DNA of 58,993 bases from an uncultured Alistipes sp. (GTDB lineage Bacteria > Bacteroidota > Bacteroidia > Bacteroidales > Rikenellaceae): positions 1 through 58,993 of the forward strand of contig CALUNH010000016.1 of assembly GCA_944321965.1 (NCBI GenBank). The letters are read 5' to 3'. The translations under genes were made by a program, and so were the position numbers. A model generated the notes under the pieces. That model did not search any database. It had not been told where the DNA came from and worked only from the letters and a program-made list of their open reading frames with translations. How positions within the stretch are numbered: position 1 is the stretch's first letter; each line of letters opens with the position of its first letter. Shown piece by piece: positions 36,439 through 45,600 of the stretch.

Positions 36439-37092
36439 ATGGCATCACTGACGAATAATACGATTCCCGAAAAGACCATCGAGCGGCTGAGCGAATACCG
36501 GCGGACGCTTCTATCGTGCCACCGTCAGGGCATCACGCATGTTTTTTCCCATGTGCTGGCGGGCATCCACGGCATCACGGCGGTGCAGGTGCGGCGCGAC
36601 CTGATGCTGATCGGGTTTTCGAGCGACACGAAGAAGGGCTATGACGTGCAGGTGCTGATCGAGTACATCAGCAACATTCTCGACAGCCCGACGCCGATGA
36701 ACATTGCGGTGCTGGGTATGGGCCACCTGGGTCAGGCCATCACGAAGTATTTCAACGGCAAGGGTCTGAAACTGAAGATCACGGCGGCATTCGACGTCGA
36801 CCCGGAGAAGGTGGACAAGACGATCGACGGGATTCCGTGCTACCACATGGACACGTTCGAGGAGCGGGTCGAGGATCTGGACATTTCGATCGTGATCGTC
36901 TCGTCGCCGACGAAAGTGGCGCCGACGCTGGTGCTTCCGATCATCAATGCGGGCATCAAGGGGGTCCTAAACTTCACCTCCACGCCGCTGAACTTCCCGC
37001 AGGGGATCGTTGTGGAGAACTACGACATCACGACGCTCCTGGAGAAGGTGGCCTACTTCGTCAAGGAGAACGACAACAACGCCAATTCATAG
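36439..37092 (+). CDS. rex: redox-sensing transcriptional repressor Rex
   Basis: 217 residues: N-terminal winged helix (PEKTIERLSEYRRTLL ... GITAVQVRRDLMLIG) and a Rossmann domain starting NIAVLGMGHLGQAI for NADH binding, ending in a domain-swap helix (LLEKVAYFVKEN). Rex senses the NADH/NAD ratio and represses fermentation and respiration genes. It lies 2 nt after the LysM gene and before a flavin enzyme gene. I did not find a clear Rex operator (TTGTGAAnnnnTTCACAA) in the window. Confidence 0.93.
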   Translation: MASLTNNTIPEKTIERLSEYRRTLLSCHRQGITHVFSHVLAGIHGITAVQVRRDLMLIGFSSDTKKGYDVQVLIEYISNILDSPTPMNIAVLGMGHLGQAITKYFNGKGLKLKITAAFDVDPEKVDKTIDGIPCYHMDTFEERVEDLDISIVIVSSPTKVAPTLVLPIINAGIKGVLNFTSTPLNFPQGIVVENYDITTLLEKVAYFVKENDNNANS

Positions 37093-37118
37093 GGCGTACG
37101 AAACGGGGGAAAGGCGGC

Positions 37119-37193
37119 ATGAGAGTATTCTACGGTATGTACGCGACAAGCACGCCGAGGTGTGCACGGCGGATCTTCTACGGAGAGCCATGA
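37119..37193 (+). CDS. short leader ORF coupled to the RibF-like gene
   Basis: A 24-codon frame starts with ATG 37119 behind a GGGGGAAAGGCGG purine stretch and ends with the TGA of ATGA, whose ATG (37190) opens the RibF-like gene. Its first codons (MRVFYG) nearly copy the start of that gene (MRVFHG), and IFYGEP ends it, so the DNA TATTCTACGG recurs three times in 75 nt. No homologue is recognised. It may be a translated leader that couples or tunes RibF translation, or the debris of a duplicated gene start. Translation is inferred, not shown. Confidence 0.4.
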   Translation: MRVFYGMYATSTPRCARRIFYGEP

Positions 37194-37792
37194 GGGTATT
37201 CCACGGATTCGAGCATCTTCCGCGTTTCATCCGCCCGGCGGTTACGGTCGGGTCCTACGACGGCGTGCACCGTGGCCACCGGGCGTTGATCGATCGGCTG
37301 GTGGCGGAGGCCCGGGCGCAGGGCGGGGAGAGCATCGTGCTGACCTTCGAGCCGCACCCGCGCATCACGCTGGGGCGTGCCGAGGGTTTGCAGCTGTTGA
37401 CGACGCTCGAAGAAAAGGTGGCCCTGCTGGCCGGACTGGGGGTCGACAACGTGATTGTCATTCCGTTCGACCGGAGGTTCAGTGCGCTTTCGAGCCTGGA
37501 GTTCGTCGAAGAGTACCTGATCGGGCGGGTGGGAGCCGAGACGCTGGTTGCAGGCTTCAACCACCGCTTCGGCCATGACGGCCTGGCGTGCGACGCCCCG
37601 GAGCTGGCGTCTCGCCTGCGGATCGTGAAGGTCGGGGCCTGCACGGTCGACGGGGTGCGGGTCAGTTCGACGGCGATCCGCCGCCTGCTGGAAGCGGGAG
37701 AGCGGGCCGCGGCCGAGCGACTGGCGGGTCATCCGCTGCCGGAACATTCCCGCATGGAAGGAGCGAAAGAAGAATCGAAACCATTCAAATAG
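37190..37792 (+). CDS. FAD synthetase family protein (RibF N-terminal domain only)
   Basis: 200 residues. The nucleotidyltransferase motif is GSYDGVHRGHRALIDRL (residues 22-38); FEPHPR near 62 and the C-terminal VSSTAIRRLLEAGE complete the FMN adenylyltransferase domain of RibF. Bifunctional RibF is about 310 residues with a riboflavin kinase domain after this point; here the protein ends about 30 residues after SSTAIR with no kinase domain. So it may make FAD from FMN only, or be a diverged cytidylyltransferase-like protein. Start ATG 37190 overlaps the leader ORF stop. The thioesterase gene follows after 4 nt. Confidence 0.82.
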   Translation: MRVFHGFEHLPRFIRPAVTVGSYDGVHRGHRALIDRLVAEARAQGGESIVLTFEPHPRITLGRAEGLQLLTTLEEKVALLAGLGVDNVIVIPFDRRFSALSSLEFVEEYLIGRVGAETLVAGFNHRFGHDGLACDAPELASRLRIVKVGACTVDGVRVSSTAIRRLLEAGERAAAERLAGHPLPEHSRMEGAKEESKPFK

Positions 37793-37796
37793 CATT

Positions 37797-38219
37797 ATGG
37801 TAAGCCACGACTGTAAAATCCGGGTCTGGTACAAGCATACCGACCAGATGGCGATCTGCCACCATTCGAACTACATCTGCTACTACGAAGCTGCGCGGAG
37901 CGAATTGCTGCGCGAACTGGGCATGTCGTTTGCCGAGGTCGAGCGGCGGGGGATCATGATGCCGATCCTCGAAGTGCAGTCGAAGTACCGCAAACCGGCC
38001 TATTTCGACGAACTGCTGACGGTGCGGATCATCTTGAAGGAGATCCCCTCGACGCGGATCAACTTCTTCTACGAAATCTATAACGAGAAGGGGGAACTGA
38101 TCAATACGGGGATGACGCAGCTGGGCTTCATCCACAGCGATACGCGGCGTCCGTGCCGCTGCCCGGAGTGGTTTCTGGAGCTACTGCGGGGCCGCTGGAC
38201 GGAGGAACCGGCGGAGTAA
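37797..38219 (+). CDS. acyl-CoA thioesterase, YbgC/4HBT family
   Basis: Hot-dog fold thioesterase of 140 residues. The active-site pattern is WYKHTDQMAICHHSNYICYYEAAR, where a Tyr/Asp-x-x-x-x-x-H-x-x-Y arrangement with Asp at about residue 16 is normal for YbgC; RSELLRELGMSFAEVERRG follows. No Tol-Pal genes, the frequent neighbours of ybgC, are near. It lies 4 nt after the RibF-like gene at the end of the operon; substrate unknown. Confidence 0.88.
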   Translation: MVSHDCKIRVWYKHTDQMAICHHSNYICYYEAARSELLRELGMSFAEVERRGIMMPILEVQSKYRKPAYFDELLTVRIILKEIPSTRINFFYEIYNEKGELINTGMTQLGFIHSDTRRPCRCPEWFLELLRGRWTEEPAE

Positions 38220-38309
38220 ACGGCCACTTCGGCCCGCCGGAAGGAACGACGATTTTTTCCGATCCATCCTGCTTTCTGCGGCCTGCCGTCCTGCAGCAGC
38301 CTGTAGATA

Positions 38310-38344
38310 AAAAGAGGCGCCCCGCAATGCGGAGCGTCTCTTTT
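38310..38344. terminator. bidirectional terminator between the thioesterase gene and htpG
   Basis: AAAAGAGGCGCCCCGC pairs with GCGGAGCGTCTCTTTT (one wobble, one mismatch) around a 3-nt loop; it serves both convergent genes. Confidence 0.8.
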
Positions 38345-38384
38345 CATGAATCCCGGAACCGGACCCGGGCCCGGTGTGCGGCGG

Positions 38385-40445
38385 CTACTTTTCGATGAGC
38401 GAGATCGATCGCTGGATGAAATCCGTAAGGTTCTTGCCCTTCAACATGCCATTGGTCAGCAGCGCGAGGTCGATGATTTGCTTGACGAGCTTGTTCTCGC
38501 CGCCGATCTGACGCAGGCGTTCGTTGCGCTCGTCGCGCAGCGTGACGACCTTCTTCGAAAGCTCCTCGCGGGTGGATTTCTCCTCGGGCGTGAAGTCGGC
38601 CTCCTTCTTGTCCTTGGTGACCTCCTCGAATCGCTTCTCCTCGGCCACCGCGGCGTCGATCTTCTTGGTCATGGTCTTGAGTTTGTCGCCGTAGGCCTTC
38701 TCGACGTCGGCAAGGATATCGATGACGATGGGGTGGTTTCCGTTCACCGCGATGGTGAAGTTGTCGGGCATCTGTCCGTAGAACTGGCTCATGCCGCCGC
38801 CACCCATCTGGGCCATCTCCTTCATGCGTCGCATGAATTCGTTCTGCGTGATGACGACCGGGGCCTCGTCGGGCGACATGGCCTCGAACGAGATGTTGTA
38901 GTGAATCTTCTCGTCCTTGGGCATCTGGCTCTCGAAGACCGGTGTCAGCAGCTCCTGCTGGGCTTCGGTGAGCGACATCTTGATACTGTCCTCCTTCTGG
39001 ATCAGCTTGTCGATCACGTCGCTGTCGACGCGCACGAAGCGGGTCTCCTGGTTCTTCGACTCATACCAGTTGATGTAGTGGCTGTCCAGCTGGCCGTCCA
39101 TGACGAGCACGTCGTAGCCCTTGGCCTTGGCGGCTTCGAGCGAGGTGTACTTCTCCTCGGGATCGTCGACGTAGAGGAAAACGACGGTCTTGTTCTTGTC
39201 GGTCTGATTCTCCTTGACCTTCTCGGTGTACTCCTTCGGGGTGAAGTACTTGCCCTCGACGTTCTTCCAGAGCATGAAGTTTCCGGCCTTCTCGGCGAAC
39301 TTTTCGTCGGTGAGGATACCGTACTGAATGAAGATTTTCAGGTCGTCCCACTTCGACTCGTAGTCGGGGCGCATCGTGTTGAAGAGCTCCTGCAGACGGT
39401 CTGCGACCTTGCGGGTGATGTAGCTCGAAATCTTCTTGACGTTGGCGTCGCTCTGGAGGTAGCTGCGGGAGACGTTGAGCGGGATGTCGGGCGAGTCGAT
39501 GACGCCGTGGAGAAGCGTCAGGTACTCCGGGACGATCCCTTCGACCTGATCCGTGACGTAGACCTGGTTGCAGTAGAGCTGGATCTTGTTCTTCTGAATC
39601 TCGAAGTTGTTGTGGATCTTCGGGAAGTAGAGGATACCGGTCAGGTGGAACGGGTAGTCGATGTTCAGATGGATCGAGAAGAGGGGTTCGTCGCTCAGCG
39701 GGTAGAGCTCGCGGTAGAACTCCTTGTACTGCTCCTCGGTGATCTCCGAGGGTTTGCGGGTCCAGAGCGGGTCGACGTCGTTGATGATGTTGTCCTTGTC
39801 GGTATCGACGTACTTGCCGTCCTTCCACTCCTTGACCTTTCCGAAGGCGATGGGCACGGGCAGGAAGCGGCAGTATTTCTTCAGCAGTTCCGAAACCTTC
39901 GACTCCTCGGCATACTCCTGGGTGTCATCGGCGAGGTGGAGCACGATGGTGGTCCCGCGGTCACGGGCCTCGTCGGTCTCCTCCATTTCGAACTCGGGGG
40001 TTCCGCTGCAGCTCCAGTGCACGGTCTTGGCGCCCTCCTGCCACGAACGGGTAAAGATTTCGACCTTGTCGGCAACCATGAAGGCCGAATAGAACCCGAG
40101 CCCGAAGTGTCCGATAATGGCCTGGTCCTTATATTTGGCCATAAACTCCTCGGCACCCGAGAAGGCGATCTGGTTGATGTAGCGGTCCAGTTCATCGGCG
40201 GTCATTCCGATCCCGCGGTCAGTGACCGTGAGGGTTTTGGCCTTGGGGTCCACCGAGACATGAATCGTCAGGTCGCCCAACTCGCCCTTCATTTCGCCCT
40301 TGGCCGAGAGGGTTTTCAGCTTCTGGGTGGCATCCACGGCGTTGGAAATCAGCTCGCGGAGGAAAATTTCGTGATCCGAATAGAGGAATTTCTTGATGAC
40401 AGGGAAGATGTTCTCCGTCGTAACTCCGATTTTTCCGTTTTTCAT
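38385..40445 (-). CDS. htpG: molecular chaperone HtpG (Hsp90)
   Basis: ATP-dependent chaperone of 686 residues. GHKL ATPase elements: ELISNAVDATQKL (about 33-45), DRGIGM (about 80), and the GHFGLGFYSAFMVADKVEI lid segment; the middle and C-terminal dimer domains follow. The start is ATG 40445 (MKNGKIGVTTENIFP); the open frame upstream to 40700 has no Hsp90 similarity and runs into the nitroreductase promoter. HtpG of Bacteroidota carries the same short acidic insertions seen here (DKNKTVVFLY, EERFEEVTKDKKEADF). No consensus promoter or CIRCE element was seen upstream. Confidence 0.95.
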   Translation of the reverse strand: MKNGKIGVTTENIFPVIKKFLYSDHEIFLRELISNAVDATQKLKTLSAKGEMKGELGDLTIHVSVDPKAKTLTVTDRGIGMTADELDRYINQIAFSGAEEFMAKYKDQAIIGHFGLGFYSAFMVADKVEIFTRSWQEGAKTVHWSCSGTPEFEMEETDEARDRGTTIVLHLADDTQEYAEESKVSELLKKYCRFLPVPIAFGKVKEWKDGKYVDTDKDNIINDVDPLWTRKPSEITEEQYKEFYRELYPLSDEPLFSIHLNIDYPFHLTGILYFPKIHNNFEIQKNKIQLYCNQVYVTDQVEGIVPEYLTLLHGVIDSPDIPLNVSRSYLQSDANVKKISSYITRKVADRLQELFNTMRPDYESKWDDLKIFIQYGILTDEKFAEKAGNFMLWKNVEGKYFTPKEYTEKVKENQTDKNKTVVFLYVDDPEEKYTSLEAAKAKGYDVLVMDGQLDSHYINWYESKNQETRFVRVDSDVIDKLIQKEDSIKMSLTEAQQELLTPVFESQMPKDEKIHYNISFEAMSPDEAPVVITQNEFMRRMKEMAQMGGGGMSQFYGQMPDNFTIAVNGNHPIVIDILADVEKAYGDKLKTMTKKIDAAVAEEKRFEEVTKDKKEADFTPEEKSTREELSKKVVTLRDERNERLRQIGGENKLVKQIIDLALLTNGMLKGKNLTDFIQRSISLIEK

Positions 40446-40605
40446 AACAGGTTGTATTGTTTTTTTGATTTTTCTGCCCCGAAAAACAACAAACGGTGTG
40501 CCATCCCGGTATTTCTGCCAGATTGTCAGTTGCAACTGACAGTATCTGACGCCGGGGCGGAAATCCGGGTCGGGGACTTTCCGGCGGCGGAAGGCTGTTC
40601 CGGAA

Positions 40606-40637
40606 TTTGTAAGCGCGGCAGATTTTGCGTATCTTCG
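40606..40637 (+). promoter_or_regulatory. nitroreductase promoter
   Basis: TTTG (40606-40609), 20 nt, TATCTTCG (40630-40637), one mismatch to TAnnTTTG; start codon 40 nt downstream. Confidence 0.7.
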
Positions 40638-40677
40638 CAAAAACGGAATCAGCAAACAAACCTTACTTTTTACTGCT

Positions 40678-41196
40678 ATGGATTTTCTCGCACTGGCCAA
40701 ACGGCGCTATGCGTGCCGTCAATACAGCGACCGGAAGGTCGAACCGGAAAAGCTGCAACAGATTCTCGAAGCGGGGCGTGTGGCCCCGACGGGCGCGAAC
40801 CGCCAGCCGCAGCGGCTTGTGGTCGTGCAGTCGCGGGAGGGACTGGAGCGTCTGACGCGCTGCACGCGGGATTTCGGGGCACCGCTGGCGATCATCGTCT
40901 GCGCCGACACGGACGAGGTGTGGACGCGGAAGTACGACGGGAAGAAGATCGGGGACATCGACGCCTCGATCGTGACGGACCACATGATGCTTTGCGCGGC
41001 GTCGCTGGGGCTTGACACGCTGTGGATCTGCATGTTCAAACCGGAGGCGGTGCGCGAGGAGTTCCACCTTCCGGCCCACATCGAGCCGGTGAACATCCTG
41101 CTGGTGGGCTACGGGGACGGGGAGCCTTCGTCGTCCGACCGCCACGACACGCTCCGCAAACCGCTCACGGAGACGGTTTTCGAGGAGTCGTTCTAA
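40678..41196 (+). CDS. nitroreductase family protein
   Basis: FMN-dependent oxidoreductase of 172 residues. Family features: RYACRQYSDRKVEPEKLQQIL with the FMN-phosphate Arg at the start, APTGANRQPQRLVVV (about 36-50), the ASIVTDHMMLCAASLGLDTLWIC helix, and the C-terminal GYGDGEPSSSDRH. The class reduces nitro compounds, quinones or flavins with NAD(P)H; the natural substrate is unknown. Divergent from htpG, with its own promoter, and followed by a hairpin. Confidence 0.9.
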   Translation: MDFLALAKRRYACRQYSDRKVEPEKLQQILEAGRVAPTGANRQPQRLVVVQSREGLERLTRCTRDFGAPLAIIVCADTDEVWTRKYDGKKIGDIDASIVTDHMMLCAASLGLDTLWICMFKPEAVREEFHLPAHIEPVNILLVGYGDGEPSSSDRHDTLRKPLTETVFEESF

Positions 41197-41200
41197 AGCG

Positions 41201-41231
41201 AAGCGGAAGGTCCTGACCGGACCTCCCGCTT
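41201..41231. terminator. terminator after the nitroreductase gene
   Basis: AAGCGGAAGGTCC / GGACCTCCCGCTT stem with one mismatch and a 5-nt loop, ending in TT; it could also stop the convergent epimerase transcript, though T-tracts are short. Confidence 0.6.
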
Positions 41232-41301
41232 TACTTCAGCAAAAACAACATAAAGACGTCGTTTTCAAAAACTTACCTCTTCAAAATACCGATTCGGTCC
41301 T

Positions 41302-42294
41302 TTAGCGGACGTACAGACGGTATTTTGCACGCCACGATTCGCCGGGTGCTACCGATTGGAAGCCTTCGGCCGCGGGATCGGCGGCATTCGGGGCGTTGGT
41401 CACCCAGGACTGCGGTTCGGGGCAGCAGTAGGGCTCCTGCCCGCCGTTGTTCCAGATCGTCCAGTAGGTCGTCTGTCCGTCCACCTCGTAGAAGACCCGC
41501 ACGCCGGTACGGAGATTCTCGACCACGGCCCCGCGATAGGGCTTGCCGTCGACCTCGATTTCGCGCAGCGTGAAGCCCGCCTCGATGGGTTCGCAACCCG
41601 TCACGCGCAGCCCTTCACTGCGCAGTTTCGCAAACTGTTCCGACAACGGCAGCTTCCTGCCGGTCGGGAGGTTGCGGCTGCTCAGTTCAACCTGTTCACC
41701 CACAGCCACGCGCATCAAGTAATCTTCCGCTTCGCCCCCGGCAAACGGGATCCGCAGCGGGGTATGGAACCCCACACCCAACGGCATCCGTTCGCGGCTG
41801 CGGTTCGTGAAGACCACCTCCTGCTCCAGCCCTTCGGCCGTCAGCCGGTAGACGATCTTGCACTTGAACTCGTGCGGGAAGTCGCGGAAAATGGCGTCGC
41901 TGCCCGCATTGGCGTAGTAGCGGCACTCGACCAGCACCTCGTCGTCCGTCTCCACGGCCTTCGAGACCTGGAACGGCTGGCTTTTGAGGATGCCGTGGTG
42001 GTAGTTGTGCTCCTTCTCGATCGTGATCGGGTATTGATAGGTCCGCCCTTCGAAGGTGTAGCGGCCGTCGGCGATGCGGTTGGGCGGGAAGAGGATCGGC
42101 AGCCCGAAGACCTGCGGACGCCGGAGGAAGGTTTCGATCTCCGCCTCCGCCGGGGTGTGCAGCACCTCGACGCCGCGCCGCGTGTCGGCCAGGCGGATGA
42201 GGTTGGCACCCATCCCGGGGACCAGCAGCGCCGTATAGTCGCCCTTCGAAAACTCCACGGCCTGCAGGCCGTGGTAATCCACACAGCGGATCAT
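41302..42294 (-). CDS. aldose 1-epimerase family protein
   Basis: 330 residues. The galactose-mutarotase fold is visible in ALLVPGMGANLIRL (about 23-36), PILFPPNRIADGRYTFEG (about 66-83), YHHGILKSQPF with the substrate His (about 98), GVGFHTPLRIPF with the second catalytic His (about 174), and EPYCCPEPQSWVTNAPN near the C-terminus. It interconverts alpha and beta anomers of hexoses. It starts 3 nt after trxA in the dnaE-trxA-epimerase run; why a sugar epimerase is there is unclear. Confidence 0.87.
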   Translation of the reverse strand: MIRCVDYHGLQAVEFSKGDYTALLVPGMGANLIRLADTRRGVEVLHTPAEAEIETFLRRPQVFGLPILFPPNRIADGRYTFEGRTYQYPITIEKEHNYHHGILKSQPFQVSKAVETDDEVLVECRYYANAGSDAIFRDFPHEFKCKIVYRLTAEGLEQEVVFTNRSRERMPLGVGFHTPLRIPFAGGEAEDYLMRVAVGEQVELSSRNLPTGRKLPLSEQFAKLRSEGLRVTGCEPIEAGFTLREIEVDGKPYRGAVVENLRTGVRVFYEVDGQTTYWTIWNNGGQEPYCCPEPQSWVTNAPNAADPAAEGFQSVAPGESWRAKYRLYVR

Positions 42295-42297
42295 CGC

Positions 42298-42612
42298 TTA
42301 AAGCAGTTTTTCGATCTTGGCCTTGAGGGCATCCTTCGAGCAGGCGCCGACCTGCTTGTCGACCTGCTGTCCGCCCTTGAGGAAGATGATCGTCGGGATG
42401 TTCCGCACGCCGAACTTCATCGTGATGTCATCGTTCTCCTCGACGTCGCATTTGCCGATAACGACCTTGCCCTCATACTCTGCGGCCAGTTCGTCGACGA
42501 TGGGGGCGATCATGCGGCAGGGTCCGCACCACTCGGCCCAGAAGTCGATCACAACGGGCTGATCGCCTGCGATCAGCGACTCGAAATTCTCTTTGTTGAT
42601 TGCCAGTGCCAT
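42298..42612 (-). CDS. trxA: thioredoxin
   Basis: 104 residues, cytoplasmic, with FWAEWCGPCRMIAP (active-site Cys pair at about 31 and 34), the cis-Pro segment NIPTIIFLKGG and the terminal helix. It reduces disulfides in ribonucleotide reductase and other enzymes. Located 24 nt after dnaE and 3 nt before the epimerase gene. Confidence 0.95.
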   Translation of the reverse strand: MALAINKENFESLIAGDQPVVIDFWAEWCGPCRMIAPIVDELAAEYEGKVVIGKCDVEENDDITMKFGVRNIPTIIFLKGGQQVDKQVGACSKDALKAKIEKLL

Positions 42613-42636
42613 TTTCTTGGTGTTTTTAAGTTGTTG

Positions 42637-45600
42637 TTATGCAATAGAATAGTGTATTTCGTTTTCATCCAGATAGTCGGTCAGTTCGGCCGTGAGGCTC
42701 ACCTTGTGGCTCTTGGAGAAGAGTCCCAGGGAGACCTTCGCCTCGCGGTCCACGACATTCACGCGCAGCAGCGTGTTTCCCTTTGCCCGGCGGACCCGTT
42801 CGGCAAAGTCGCGGATCAGGGTTTCGGTCACCTCCTCGATCGGCAGCTGGACGGAGATCTCCCGGATCATCGTGTCGCGCAGCTCCTGCAGCTGGACCAT
42901 CGAGAGGATCTTGAATTCGAGTTCCTGGTCGTTGTAGGGCCGAGGCTGGACCTTTCCGCGGATAAAGAGGAAGTAGTCGGCGAAGAGGTACTTGCGGAAG
43001 TTCTCATAATCCTTGCCAAAGAGGGCGAATTCGTGCGCTCCGTTGTAGTCTTCAAGTTTGAATTTGCCCCACGGCTTTCCGGTTTTGGTCATGAGGTTCT
43101 GCACGCCGACGACCATTCCCGCCACGGCAATCTCCTGACCCTTGAGGGGTTCGAGGTTTTCGAGTTCCGAGAGTTGGGTTTTGCACATGTGGTCGATGAT
43201 GATCTTGTAGTCGTCCAGGGGGTGAGCCGAGAGGTAGAGCCCGACCATTTCGCGTTCGCGGGTAAGTTTTTCGAGCTGGCTCCAGTCGGCGCAGGCCGGG
43301 ATGACCGGACGCTGGATATCGACATGCCCGCCTCCGCCGAAGAGGCTTTGCTGGGCATTGTTCTGCTCGTTCTGGTAACGCTGCCCGTATCGCATCAGCT
43401 GCTCGATGAAGGTGACGCCGCTCGAATCGCGGGAGTCGGCCCCGAAGAACTTGCAGCGGGCGAAGTCGGAGATCGAATCGAAGGCTCCGGCGTATGCGAG
43501 GTTTTCGAGACACTTGCGGTTGACGAGCGAGTAGTTGACCCGTTCGACGAAATCGTAGATATCCTTGAAGGGACCGTGGGCCTTTCGTTCGGCGATGATG
43601 CTCTCCACGGCGGCGGCCCCGACGCCCTTCACGGCGGCGAGTCCGAAGCGCACATCCCCGGCGAGGTTGGCCGAGAAGGTCTGCATCGACTCGTTGACAT
43701 CGGGTCCCAGGACGCTGATTCCCATCCGCTTGCACTCGTTCATGTAGATGGTCAGCTGCTCGATGTTCGTCAGGTTTCGGCTCAGCACCGCGGCCATGTA
43801 CTCCGAGGGGTAGTTGGCCTTGAGGTAAGCGGTCTGGAAGGCCACCCAGGAGTAGCACGTGGCGTGCGACTTGTTGAAGGCGTAGGAGGCGAACTTTTCC
43901 CAGTCGGCCCAGATCTTTTCGAGGACCTTTTCGTCGTGACCGTTCTTCCGGCCGCCCTCGATGAACTTGGGTTTCAGGTGGTCCAGCTTGTCCTTGAGTT
44001 TCTTGCCCATGGCCTTCCGCAGGGTATCCGACTCACCGCGGGTGAAGTTGGCCAGCAGACGCGACAGCAGCATGACCTGCTCCTGGTAGACCGTGATGCC
44101 GTAGGTGTCCTTGAGGTACTTCTCCATGATCGGGATGTCGTACACGATGGGGCTGCGGCCGTGCTTGCGGGCGATGAAGTCCGGGATGTAGTCCATCGGG
44201 CCGGGGCGGTAGAGGGCGTTCATGGCGATGAGGTCCTCGAAGGTCGAGGGCTGGAGTTCGCGGAGGTACTTCTGCATTCCCGCGGACTCGAACTGGAACG
44301 TCCCGACGGTGCGGCCCTCGCTGTAGAGCTTGTAGGTCGCGGGGTCGTTGATGATCGAGAAGTCGTCGATATCGATCTTCACGCCCTTGGTCTGGCGGAT
44401 GTTCTCCACGGCATCCTTGATGATCGAGAGGGTCTTCAACCCGAGGAAGTCCATCTTGATCAGCCCCGTATCCTCGATCACCGAACCTTCGTACTGCGTG
44501 ACGAGCATCTTCTCGCCGGTCTCCTTGTCGTCGGCCGTCGAGACGGGCACCCAGTCGGTGATGTCGTCGCGGCAGATGATCGTACCGCAGGCGTGCACGC
44601 CGGTATTTCGGACGTTTCCTTCGAGCATTTTGGCGTAGCGGATCGTGTCGCGCAGCACGGGGTTGTCCGACTGCTCGGCGGCCTTCAGTTCGGGGACCAG
44701 CTCGATGGCCTGCCCGAGGCTCTTCACGGGTTTGCCCTCGGGGGTCTTGTCGGGAACCAGCTTGCAGAGGCGGTCCGACTCCGAGAGGACGAGTTTCTGT
44801 ACGCGGGCCACATCCTTGATGGAGAGTTTGGTGGCCATCGTGCCGTAGGTGATGATATGTGCGACCTTCTCCTTGCCGTACTTCTGGGTCACCCAGTTCA
44901 ACACGCGGCCGCGGCCGTCGTCGTCGAAATCGACGTCGATATCGGGGAGCGAGATACGGTCGGGATTGAGGAAACGCTCGAACAGCAGGTCATAGGCGAT
45001 GGGGTCGATCTGCGTGATGCCGAGACAGTAGGCCACGGCGGACCCGGCCGCCGAACCACGCCCCGGGCCGACCGAGACGTCCAGTTCCTCGCGGGCCGCG
45101 CGGATAAAGTCCTGCACGATGAGGAAGTAGCCGGGGAAACCCATGGTCTTCATGACGTGGAGCTCGAAACGCAGACGCTCCTCCTGCTCTTCGGTCAGAT
45201 GCTCGCCGTAGCGGCGGTGTGCGCCCTCCATGGTGAGCTTGGCGAGGTAGTCGGCCTCGAACTTGATGCGGTAGAGCTTGTCGTAACCGCCCAGTTTCTC
45301 GATTTTCTTGCGCCCCTCCTCCTCGGACATGACGACATTTCCGTTCTCGTCGCGCGTGAATTCGTTGTAGAGATCCTTCTCGGTAAAGCGCTGCCGATAC
45401 TCCTCCTCGGTTCCGAACTCCTTCGGGATCTGGAAGTTGGGCATGATCGGCGCATGGTCGATCGAGTAGTTTTCGATCTGGTTGCAGATATCGACGGTCG
45501 TAGCCATCGCCTCGGGGTCCGTCTCGCCGAAGATCGACTCCATCTCGGCGGTAGTCTTGAGCCACTCCTGCTTGGAGTAGAGCATTCGTTTCGGGTCGTC

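Noticed and set aside
37093-37189. An FMN riboswitch ahead of the RibF-like gene
   Set aside because: None of the conserved FMN aptamer segments is present; the space holds a small ORF instead.
40446-40677. CIRCE or other heat-shock operator upstream of htpG
   Set aside because: No TTAGCACTC-type inverted repeat was found; only the nitroreductase promoter is clear.
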